A stretch of 10,782 bases of DNA from Thermocrinis sp. (GTDB lineage: Bacteria > Aquificota > Aquificia > Aquificales > Aquificaceae): the NCBI RefSeq assembly GCF_036781485.1, contig NZ_DAIQAX010000007.1:44268-55049 (forward strand), read 5' to 3'. Both the position numbers and the translations under genes were made by a program. The notes under the pieces are model-generated. The model searched no databases, was not told where the DNA came from, and saw nothing but the letters and a program-made list of their open reading frames with translations. How positions within the stretch are numbered: the stretch's first letter is position 1; each line of letters starts with the position of its first letter. Positions 1 through 5,811 of this stretch are shown in pieces.

Positions 1-270
1 CACCCCCTACTTTTAACTCTAAGGATTCCTTTACCACTATGTCTGGTGGCACAAGTTCTACATCATCAAATAAACCTTTGAACCTTTGCTTTGATCAATT
101 ATACTCTTCTAAAAGCCTGTTATGGGCTATTATCTTTGCACCCAGCTGTTTATATGTTTTTGCGCCATACCAGTGGTCTGGATGGTAGTGGGTTATTTGA
201 GTTTCATCTCAGGAGAAAAGGCAAAAGCCAAAGCCAAAAACAGTGCTAAAAATTTAAAAGTTCTAAACAT
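1..270 (-). pseudogene. Remnant of an exported metallo-beta-lactamase-fold hydrolase gene
   Basis: An ATG at 270-268, eight bases inside the end of nuoG and preceded by GAGGTGG, opens a typical signal peptide: MFRTFK, a hydrophobic run, then AFAFSPE. That frame stops at TAA 195-193 after 25 codons. In another frame the minus strand then reads ITHYHPDHWYGAKTYKQLG (H-x-H-x-D-H at 190-173), the zinc-ligand motif of the metallo-beta-lactamase fold, continuing GAKIIAHNRLLEEYN. It stops at TGA (97-95), then continues in the same frame with SKQRFKGLFDDVELVPPDIVV up to the window edge. The roughly 60-100 residues normally found between signal peptide and HxHxDH are missing. I infer a secreted or periplasmic hydrolase gene inactivated by an internal deletion or frameshift plus a nonsense change. 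It resembles the SoxH-like/quinoprotein-associated zinc hydrolases, but this is uncertain. The 3' part lies outside the window. Confidence 0.72.
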
Positions 271-2158
271 TTGTCGCCACCTCTACGGAATTTTTAGTAT
301 AGAGCTTATTCAAGTTTTCGCTTCTTGTGTTTATCCAACTACCTTTGTAAAGATGGACCTTAAAGAGGGAGTTCTCAAGGGAAGTCATTCCTTCCAATTT
401 CTTTATACCTACCTTTTCTTTTGGCAAAAGCTCTGAAAGGTTCATCAAAAATTGGCTTAAACTTCCACCCCAAGGCAAGAACTTTTTAGTCTTTACCTCT
501 CCCATAAGGCTAAGATATGTGCCATCTTCTTCACCCATAAGAAACATAGGAACTCTAATAGATGCGTAAGAGGCAAGCCCATCAAAGAAAGGAGAAAAGA
601 CTATAAAGTGCTCTACCTTGTCTTTGAGACTTAATATCCTGTCCAGAGGATAAAGGTCTAAAACGTCTTCTCCAAAGATCAAAAGATCTGCTATGTTTCC
701 CCTTTCAATCTCTTCAACCACCACATCTATGGGAGAGATCTCTTCAGAGGAAAAAGTCTTTAGAACACCTAAGAAATTTGCCTCCTTACACACCAACATC
801 ACATCCCAGCCCTTTTCTTCTTTAAACTTTCTTATTCTCTCACCCCAAAGCCTTGCCTCATCACCCACCAACCCTTCCAGATTTACCACCACTAAACCTT
901 CACCTTCCAAAGAGCTCAGATCATCCAAGCTGATCTCTACAGGTCCTAACTTCGCGTCCCTTTCTACCCTGCCTATCTTATAAACTTTGCCCTTTATGTA
1001 ATAAGACAGCACGGTGGCTGTAGATGTTAGGTCCTCTCCTATCAAAAGGAATTGATCGTATTCTTTTATCTTTTTCCACTCAAAGGGTTCGTAAGTTCCG
1101 TAAGATTCCAAGAAAGGGTAGAGATTTGCGCTTAAGGTTGATGTTATAATCGCACCGCACCTTTGGGCTATCTCTTTGATAGCCAACAGGCTCTCGTTGC
1201 TTAGGTAAGAAGACAGAATTATTGCGGTTTTTCCTTGATTTGTTCTAAGATAGGTGCTTATAAGCTGGGACATGTTTCCATAAGACTCTTCCTTTCCAAA
1301 GAGTTCTGGGCTTTTCAGACGGCTTTGGTTGAGTGCGTCATATCCAAAGAAAGCCTTTGCGCATATGTCTAAGCTATCTGTTGGTTTTGTTCTATAAACC
1401 TTTTCTGCTGACCTCCAATCTCCCACACCATACTCCACTTGGATCTGACAGCCAACCGAACAAAGATTGCATGCCGTCAGACCCTTTCTAAGTAGCCAGC
1501 TTCTTGTCCAATACTTAAAAGGTTTTGAGATGATAGCACCTACGGGACAAACATAGACACACAGCCCGCACATCTCACAGGTGGATGTGTCCATAGGTCT
1601 TACTGCTGGCGCTATGTTTGCCTGAAAGCCTCTCTCTTCCACATACAGAGCTTTTGCGGATACTACCTCATCACACGCTCTGGTGCATCTGTAGCAAACT
1701 ACGCAACGGTTTGAGTAATACTCCAGAAAGTCGCTCTCCCAGTCCAGTTGATGCCTTTCTTTTTCAAGGGCAGAGACGGGCACTATCTGTTTTTGTGGTC
1801 CAAACAGAGCTCCGTAGTTCTGAAGATCACACTCTCCAGCCTTGTCGCATATTGGACAGTCTAAGGGATGTCTTGTCATAAAGGCTTGCAGTAGATACTT
1901 CTGATTTTGAACTACCAAAGGATGCTTGGTGGATATTACCATATCCTCTTCCACGGGCGTATTACAAGAAGTAATGAGCCTTCCAGTCTTCTCGTTATAA
2001 ACTATGCACATCCTACAGGCACCTATTATCCTTAGCCTTGGATGATAGCAAAAGTAGGGAACTTGAATACCTGCATCCAGCAAAGCTTGAAGAAGCGGTT
2101 TGCCCTTTTCGGCTTTAATCTGTTTTCCATCTACAGTTATGCTGACTATGGATGCCAT
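263..2158 (-). CDS. nuoG: NADH-quinone oxidoreductase subunit G (short form)
   Basis: Iron-sulfur subunit of the peripheral arm of respiratory complex I, which passes electrons from the NADH module toward quinone. From the chosen start (631 aa), residues 1-75 form a plant-type [2Fe-2S] domain (C37, C48, C51, C65). Next come the His-Cys3 [4Fe-4S] motif H97/C101/C104/C110 and two ferredoxin-like sets: C152/C155/C158/C162 and C194/C197/C200/C204. The molybdopterin-oxidoreductase-type motif C230/C233/C237/C266 matches the extra N7 cluster of some bacterial NuoG. The remainder is a degenerate molybdopterin-like domain. The protein is clearly shorter than E. coli NuoG (about 900 aa) or Thermus Nqo3 (about 780). 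An ATG 13 codons upstream (2197) is possible. I prefer 2158 because AAGGAGG lies six bases before it and this start leaves a 20-base gap after the upstream gene instead of an overlap. No nuoE or nuoF is adjacent. The family is certain; the partner complex is inferred. Confidence 0.93.
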   Translation of the reverse strand: MASIVSITVDGKQIKAEKGKPLLQALLDAGIQVPYFCYHPRLRIIGACRMCIVYNEKTGRLITSCNTPVEEDMVISTKHPLVVQNQKYLLQAFMTRHPLDCPICDKAGECDLQNYGALFGPQKQIVPVSALEKERHQLDWESDFLEYYSNRCVVCYRCTRACDEVVSAKALYVEERGFQANIAPAVRPMDTSTCEMCGLCVYVCPVGAIISKPFKYWTRSWLLRKGLTACNLCSVGCQIQVEYGVGDWRSAEKVYRTKPTDSLDICAKAFFGYDALNQSRLKSPELFGKEESYGNMSQLISTYLRTNQGKTAIILSSYLSNESLLAIKEIAQRCGAIITSTLSANLYPFLESYGTYEPFEWKKIKEYDQFLLIGEDLTSTATVLSYYIKGKVYKIGRVERDAKLGPVEISLDDLSSLEGEGLVVVNLEGLVGDEARLWGERIRKFKEEKGWDVMLVCKEANFLGVLKTFSSEEISPIDVVVEEIERGNIADLLIFGEDVLDLYPLDRILSLKDKVEHFIVFSPFFDGLASYASIRVPMFLMGEEDGTYLSLMGEVKTKKFLPWGGSLSQFLMNLSELLPKEKVGIKKLEGMTSLENSLFKVHLYKGSWINTRSENLNKLYTKNSVEVATNV

Positions 2159-2164
2159 GGTCTG

Positions 2165-2171
2165 CCTCCTT
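2165..2171 (-). promoter_or_regulatory. Strong ribosome binding site for nuoG
   Basis: On the minus strand AAGGAGG is followed by a six-base spacer (CAGACC) and ATG at 2158. It decides the nuoG start over the upstream in-frame ATG at 2197, which lies inside the preceding gene. Confidence 0.85.
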
Positions 2172-2178
2172 ATATACA

Positions 2179-2751
2179 CTATAACATCTTCTCCCAAACT
2201 ACTTGGTGCCCTCTTTTCATAAGCTCCTCTACAGCATGGAGGGCTGTTTCAAAGTCAAAAACCTTCCCGCCAAACCCTCTGGCAAACCTCTCTGCATCTT
2301 CCTTATTGCCAAAAGCTATAACGGAAGGAATGCAACAAGGCTTGGCAGAGGATCCTACCACATACCAAGCAGAAAAGCAATTTATAGGGTTTCCTGATAT
2401 AAAATCCCGTGTCATACAAGATTGAATCTCTTTATCCTGAACATCATTATAGAGCAACAGCCCACAGTGGGCACAACAAGCAAAAGTAGCTTTACTTTTA
2501 AGTCTATACACAAATTCTAAACGTCTATCCAAGGTCTTCCCACAATAAGCGCATACTCCAGTTTCTTGGAATTGTTCTTCCTCAGATTTTAAAAGCAGCT
2601 CTCCATGTTTTCTGATTATCTTTCCCTCCCTCTCTAATTCCCTAACATCTCTGTATATGGTCATCAAAGAAACGTTAAAATATTCTGCCAGCGATTTTAC
2701 CGTATTGTAGCCATTGGCTATAAGGTTTAATATCTGGTCCTTTCTGCTCAT
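2179..2751 (-). CDS. DeoR-type HTH regulator fused to a NosL-like cysteine-rich domain
   Basis: A predicted one-component transcription regulator of 190 aa. Residues 1-55 are a winged helix-turn-helix of DeoR style (ILNLIANGYNTVKSLAEYF, then SLMTIYRDVRELEREGKI with the recognition helix around 28-40). Residues about 62-175 look like NosL, the copper-binding accessory protein of nitrous oxide reductase: RDFISGNPINCFSAWYVVGS, then an FGNKEDAERFARGFGGKV segment like the NosL C-terminus. The sensor half holds nine cysteines: C67-x2-C70, C92-C93-x2-C96, C112, C125 and C139-C140. This suggests metal, probably Cu(I) or Zn, or redox sensing, which is an inference. The gene starts seven bases after the sirtuin stop with AAGGT four bases before the ATG, and ends 20 bases before nuoG. 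It is therefore probably cotranscribed with both and may control this operon. Confidence 0.8.
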   Translation of the reverse strand: MSRKDQILNLIANGYNTVKSLAEYFNVSLMTIYRDVRELEREGKIIRKHGELLLKSEEEQFQETGVCAYCGKTLDRRLEFVYRLKSKATFACCAHCGLLLYNDVQDKEIQSCMTRDFISGNPINCFSAWYVVGSSAKPCCIPSVIAFGNKEDAERFARGFGGKVFDFETALHAVEELMKRGHQVVWEKML

Positions 2752-2758
2752 TTTTACC

Positions 2759-3460
2759 TTAAAAATTTAATATCTCTTTTAAAAATTTCTCAAGTCCTTT
2801 GCTTGCTTTTTCTCTTATTACTACGTCCGCTATTTCCGATATAGGCGTGTTGTTTGGATTTATTTCCACAACCTTTGCTCCATGTTGTTTTGCTATAAAA
2901 GGCAAGTATCCCGCTGGATAGACCACACCGGAGGTTCCTATTACTAAAAAAACGCTACAATTTTGAGAAAGTATAAAGCTTTTAGTTAGAGCATCCTCTG
3001 GAAGACCTTCTCCAAACCAAACGACTGCAGGTCTTAGCAATCCACCGCAGTACTTACATTTTGGTGGAATTTCTTTAAGTGGTGCTTCATAAAGCTCATA
3101 CTCTTCTTTACAATTTGTGCACTTGACCCTCCAGATATTTCCGTGAAGTTCTATGACCTTTTTGGACCCCGCCTTTTGGTGTAGTCCATCCACGTTTTGA
3201 GTGATTATGAAGAAATTCTCCAATCTTCTTTCCAACTTAGCCAAAAGTAGATGAGCTTCATTAGGCTCTGCTTTGCTTATTATCTGCCTTCTCCAATCAT
3301 ACCACTCCCAAACAAGCTTAGGATTTTCGAAAAAAGCCTGCGGTGTGGCAAGCTCTTCTGGCTTAAACTGCTTCCAAAGTCCTCCTTCCCCTCTAAAGGT
3401 AGGGATCCCACTTTCTGCCGATATGCCCGCCCCTGTCAGGACAAGAATAAGCTCTTTCAT
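2759..3460 (-). CDS. cobB: Sir2-family NAD-dependent protein deacylase (sirtuin)
   Basis: Cytoplasmic enzyme that removes acyl groups from protein lysines, using NAD+ and releasing nicotinamide and O-acyl-ADP-ribose. The 233 aa are the usual length for compact bacterial sirtuins. Visible motifs are the NAD-binding GAGISAESGIPTFRG (10-24), TQNVDGLH (87-94), catalytic H106 in ELHG, the four zinc cysteines C114/C117/C135/C138, and VIGTSGVVYPAG in the Rossmann fold. Y54 and R57 (Y-D-W-R) form the YxxR pair that marks SIRT5/CobB-type sirtuins able to remove succinyl or malonyl groups, so desuccinylase activity is likely in addition to deacetylation. ATG 3460 is the first possible start, because an in-frame TAA lies two codons upstream. 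No clear Shine-Dalgarno sequence precedes it. It is first in the leftward operon with the HTH/NosL regulator and nuoG. The same family has also been named npdA. Confidence 0.95.
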   Translation of the reverse strand: MKELILVLTGAGISAESGIPTFRGEGGLWKQFKPEELATPQAFFENPKLVWEWYDWRRQIISKAEPNEAHLLLAKLERRLENFFIITQNVDGLHQKAGSKKVIELHGNIWRVKCTNCKEEYELYEAPLKEIPPKCKYCGGLLRPAVVWFGEGLPEDALTKSFILSQNCSVFLVIGTSGVVYPAGYLPFIAKQHGAKVVEINPNNTPISEIADVVIREKASKGLEKFLKEILNF

Positions 3461-3485
3461 TATTTAAAAAGTTAAGGCATATAGC

Positions 3486-3502
3486 AAAGGGGGTAACCCT
3501 TT
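3486..3502. repeat. Inverted repeat, possible hairpin or operator, upstream of the sirtuin gene
   Basis: AAAGGG and CCCTTT are separated by GGTAA, giving a six-pair stem. Its left edge is 25 bases upstream of the sirtuin ATG. It has no convincing T-run on either strand, so it is not an obvious terminator. It may be an operator or an mRNA leader structure. Confidence 0.4.
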
Positions 3503-3613
3503 TAGTTTAACCTTAGGCGTGTGTTAGAGGCTTTTTTTGCATTGTGTTGCGCAATATCAGAAACCATGGCAGAGAGGCTTAACCGGCTGGTATGTAAAAA
3601 ATAATAAATAAGG

Positions 3614-3642
3614 TTTAAATATAATTAGTTAGGTATTGTCAA
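3614..3642 (-). promoter_or_regulatory. Candidate divergent promoter for the sirtuin-regulator-nuoG operon
   Basis: Read leftward, a perfect TTGACA (3642-3637) is followed after 17 bases by the weaker TTTAAA (3619-3614). Its -35 box overlaps the -35 of the rightward candidate, so the two promoters would compete or be controlled together. It would give a leader of about 145 bases before the sirtuin. The -10 match is poor (four of six), so confidence is low. Confidence 0.3.
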
Positions 3643-3663
3643 ATTTTATTAGCATACTATATT
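3636..3663 (+). promoter_or_regulatory. Candidate sigma-70-type promoter for the TPR-murE-comF operon
   Basis: TTGTCA (3636-3641) and TATATT (3658-3663) are separated by 16 bases. Transcription would begin near 3670, just before the GGAGGT ribosome binding site, giving a very short leader. A perfect palindrome TATATTAATATA (3658-3669) overlaps the -10 and start region and could be an operator, although AT-rich palindromes arise easily by chance. Confidence 0.45.
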
Positions 3664-3670
3664 AATATAT

Positions 3671-3676
3671 GGAGGT
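3671..3676 (+). promoter_or_regulatory. Ribosome binding site of the TPR gene
   Basis: GGAGGT lies five bases before ATG 3682. It fixes the start of the first gene in the rightward operon. Confidence 0.85.
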
Positions 3677-3681
3677 CTAAC

Positions 3682-4161
3682 ATGAAGGACGTGAGAAAGT
3701 TTGGAGAGGAGCTTTTTCAAAAGGCTTACCGGTATCATATGATTGGAGAGTTGGATAAAGCTATAGAGCTTTACAAAAAATCAGCTGAAATCTACCCTAC
3801 TGCCATTACCTACACCTTTATGGGTTGGGCCTATAGTATGAAGGGAGACTACGAAAAAGCTATAGAACTGTGTTTGAAAGCTATTGAACTAGACCCGGAT
3901 TTTGGAAACCCATACAACGATATTGGCTCTTATCTTATAGCTCTTGGAAGGTATGACGACGCTATTCCTTGGTTGAAGAAAGCAATAGTTGCGAAAAACT
4001 ACGAACCAAGGCATTATCCTCATATGAACCTTGCCCGTGTGTATTTGGCAAAGGGTATGTTCAAAGAAGCGCTGTGGGAGCTAGAAAACGCTATCAGAAT
4101 AGCACCAAACTACAAACCAGCCCATATCCTAAAGCATCAGATAATTGCTATGTTAAATTGA
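3682..4161 (+). CDS. Tetratricopeptide repeat (TPR) protein
   Basis: A small 159 aa protein made almost wholly of TPR helix pairs, a scaffold for protein-protein contacts. About four repeats can be seen at residues 8-40, 41-73, 75-107 and 112-145. They show the usual signature positions, for example AYSMKGDYEKAIELCLKAIELDP (split about 50-72) and YLAKGMFKEALWELENAI (121-138). There is no signal peptide or membrane segment, so it is probably cytoplasmic. It starts at an ATG with a good GGAGGT site and is the first gene of the rightward run; murE follows 17 bases after its stop. The partner is unknown. TPR proteins beside cell-wall genes sometimes organise envelope complexes, but nothing here shows that directly. 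Confidence 0.9.
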   Translation: MKDVRKFGEELFQKAYRYHMIGELDKAIELYKKSAEIYPTAITYTFMGWAYSMKGDYEKAIELCLKAIELDPDFGNPYNDIGSYLIALGRYDDAIPWLKKAIVAKNYEPRHYPHMNLARVYLAKGMFKEALWELENAIRIAPNYKPAHILKHQIIAMLN

Positions 4162-4178
4162 TTTAAAATATTTTTCCG

Positions 4179-5567
4179 GTGAGCCCTTTTCCAAGTAAAG
4201 GAATTACTCAAAATTCAAAAGAAGTTCAGGAAGGATGGATTTTTGTTGCCATTGAGGGCACATCCGTAGATGGTCATCAGTTTGTAAAGGAAGCTTTAGA
4301 AAAGGGAGCCTCTTTGGTTTATGTAGAGAAGGACGTAGGCATTCAGGATCCAAGAATAGTCAAAGTAGAGGACACACGCAAGGTTTTGGGAGAGCTTGCA
4401 AACGAATTTTTTAGAAAGCCTTCTCAAAACCTTAAGGTCATAGGTGTTACAGGCACCAACGGAAAGAGTACCACAACCCATTTGATAGAGTCTGTACTAA
4501 ACAAAGGGGGAATACCCACAGGTTTGATGGGTACAATATATTACAGGTTTGGAAAAAAGGTGTATGAATACGAAGGAAGAACTACGCCAGACCCTGTAAA
4601 GTGGCACCAAACCCTCAGGCAGATGCTAAATGACGGGGCGAAGGCTGTAGTTTCGGAAATATCTTCCCACGCATTGGATCAAAAAAGAATATGGAGCACA
4701 AAGTTTTTTATCACTCTCTTTACTAACCTGTCTCAGGACCATCTTGACTACCACGGCACTATGGAAAACTACTTTAGAGCTAAGCTTAGGCTTTTTAAAG
4801 AATACGAGTGGGATTATGCCATAACCAATGCGGATGATCCTTACGGTCAAAGGGTCCTTGAAGAACTGCAGGGAAAAGCTTTGACTTACGGAAAAATGGG
4901 AGATCTGAAGATTTTAGATTTTGAAACTTCTTTGGAAGGCAGCAGGCTAAAATTGGAGTGGCAGGGAAAGACTTTTGAGTTTTTTTCAAATTTGAGGGGA
5001 GACTTTCAAGCTTACAACTTAAGTGCCAGTATTCTTGTAGGCTTCCTCTTTGGTTTGGAAAGGGATGCTATACAGGAGGGTGTTAGAAATGTTTTGGTGC
5101 CCGGCAGGTTTGAAACTTTTTCCAAAGACGGAAAATTGGCAATCGTGGATTATGCCCACACGCCAGACGCTTTAGAAAAAGTACTCATCACAGCCAGAAA
5201 GCTCACCAAGGGTAAGCTGTGGGTGGTGTTTGGTGCAGGTGGAAACAGGGACAAGACTAAAAGACCTTTGATGGGCTCGGTGGCGGAGAGGTGGGCAGAT
5301 ATGGTGGTTATCACTTCTGACAATCCACGATGGGAAGAACCAGAAGACATAATAGATGATATACTAAAAGGAATAAAGAATTTGGATAAGGTCATTGTTC
5401 AAAAGGATAGAAGGGAAGCAATAAAGCTTGCATTGCAGAATGCAAAGGAAGGGGATGTGGTCCTTATTGCAGGAAAAGGTCATGAGGATTATCAAGAAAT
5501 AAAGGGTGTGAAGCATCCTTTTAGAGATCAAAATGTTATAAAGGAGGTCTTTAATGTGCGACCTTGA
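4179..5567 (+). CDS. murE: UDP-N-acetylmuramoyl-tripeptide synthetase, meso-diaminopimelate type
   Basis: Cytoplasmic Mur ligase that adds meso-diaminopimelate to UDP-MurNAc-L-Ala-D-Glu, using ATP, in peptidoglycan synthesis. Visible features are the N-terminal domain with EGWIFVAIEG, the P-loop GTNGKST (92-98), TTPDP, the EISSHAL segment, and K202 in YFRAKLRLF, matching the usual carbamylated lysine. GRFE, the YAHTPDALE segment, GAGGNRDKTKRP and D-N-P-R (381-384) follow. In this family DNPR marks the diaminopimelate-adding enzyme. The total of 462 aa is slightly short, and all the shortfall is at the front. The GTG start leaves only 19 residues before WIFVA instead of roughly 30-37, with no Shine-Dalgarno sequence and an in-frame TAA at 4164. 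Another frame immediately upstream reads DLKYFSGEPF, so the true start may be hidden by a frameshift. Family identity is certain; the N-terminus is not. Confidence 0.93.
   Translation: MSPFPSKGITQNSKEVQEGWIFVAIEGTSVDGHQFVKEALEKGASLVYVEKDVGIQDPRIVKVEDTRKVLGELANEFFRKPSQNLKVIGVTGTNGKSTTTHLIESVLNKGGIPTGLMGTIYYRFGKKVYEYEGRTTPDPVKWHQTLRQMLNDGAKAVVSEISSHALDQKRIWSTKFFITLFTNLSQDHLDYHGTMENYFRAKLRLFKEYEWDYAITNADDPYGQRVLEELQGKALTYGKMGDLKILDFETSLEGSRLKLEWQGKTFEFFSNLRGDFQAYNLSASILVGFLFGLERDAIQEGVRNVLVPGRFETFSKDGKLAIVDYAHTPDALEKVLITARKLTKGKLWVVFGAGGNRDKTKRPLMGSVAERWADMVVITSDNPRWEEPEDIIDDILKGIKNLDKVIVQKDRREAIKLALQNAKEGDVVLIAGKGHEDYQEIKGVKHPFRDQNVIKEVFNVRP
5541..5547 (+). promoter_or_regulatory. Strong ribosome binding site inside the end of murE
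   Basis: AAGGAGG six bases before ATG 5554 lies inside the murE coding region. It supports the small overlapping gene that follows as real and translated. Confidence 0.85.
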
Positions 5568-5811
5568 GAACCTCTACTACCACCTTAAGGATGAGCTTTT
5601 GAGAATCTACAAGGAAGCGGAGACGCCTTTTCCCAAGATAAAAATAACAAACTTGCAATCTGCAAGGCTTTGCGGTCTTGCCAATTTAGCAAAGATTATT
5701 CTATATCTGGAAAGGGACGGATATGTGCAGGTAGAAAACAAAGAGCAAGCTTTTCAAGAATGGGAAGTGCAGATAGAAGCTTCCATCCTTGACTTTATGC
5801 TTGGCTCGTGA
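5554..5811 (+). CDS. Small conserved-looking unknown protein between murE and radC
   Basis: I do not recognise this 85 aa protein. It looks soluble and mostly helical: an acidic/basic start (CDLENLYYHLKDELLRIYKE), then a basic IKITNLQSARLCGLANLAKII stretch, and a YLERDGYVQVENKEQAFQEWE tail. There is no signal peptide, no membrane segment and no metal motif (only two isolated cysteines). Expression is well supported: a near-perfect AAGGAGG precedes the ATG, the gene overlaps murE by 14 bases, and its TGA shares one base with the radC ATG (TGATG). The tight coupling on both sides argues for a real gene in the operon, perhaps restricted to this lineage. No function can be assigned. Confidence 0.8.
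   Translation: MCDLENLYYHLKDELLRIYKEAETPFPKIKITNLQSARLCGLANLAKIILYLERDGYVQVENKEQAFQEWEVQIEASILDFMLGS

Larger units (their letters stand above)
3461..3681. other. Divergent intergenic region between the sirtuin and TPR genes
   Basis: This 221-base stretch holds no convincing gene. It is AT-rich on the right (3590-3670) and more mixed on the left. Visible elements are a potential hairpin AAAGGG/CCCTTT (3486-3491 and 3497-3502, five-base loop), the eight-base palindrome TTGCGCAA (3547-3554), and AGAGGCTT occurring twice on the plus strand (3526-3533 and 3573-3580). There is also a 12-base AT palindrome (3658-3669). The two flanking genes diverge, so both promoters should lie here. The leftward leader could be about 140 bases long and structured. 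No known riboswitch or RNA family was recognised. Confidence 0.6.

Noticed and set aside
122..436. Plus-strand open frame of 104 codons at the left end
   Set aside because: It lies opposite the nuoG 3' end and the MBL remnant, has no ribosome binding site, and does not look like a protein family.
693..983. Plus-strand serine/proline-rich open frame opposite nuoG
   Set aside because: Its low-complexity composition is the mirror of nuoG codons; it is a shadow frame.
2159..2197. Upstream ATG for nuoG adding 13 residues
   Set aside because: It would overlap the preceding gene, and its extra residues precede the usual ferredoxin start; AAGGAGG favours ATG 2158.
2042..2425. Plus-strand open frame across the nuoG/regulator junction
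   Set aside because: It is antisense to two well supported genes and has no motif or ribosome binding site.
3505..3539. Possible intrinsic terminator ending in TTTTTTT at 3532-3538
   Set aside because: No GC stem of useful length can be formed before the T-run; the adjacent GGC, GTGTGTT and AGAGG do not pair.
3502..3567. 21-codon minus-strand mini-ORF and a 12-codon plus-strand one (3566-3604) in the intergenic gap
   Set aside because: Neither has a ribosome binding site or a convincing composition; a leader peptide cannot be argued from them.
3540..3600. Possible structured RNA such as SRP RNA, 6S RNA or a tRNA-like element
   Set aside because: The characteristic loops of those RNAs are absent and no cloverleaf could be drawn.
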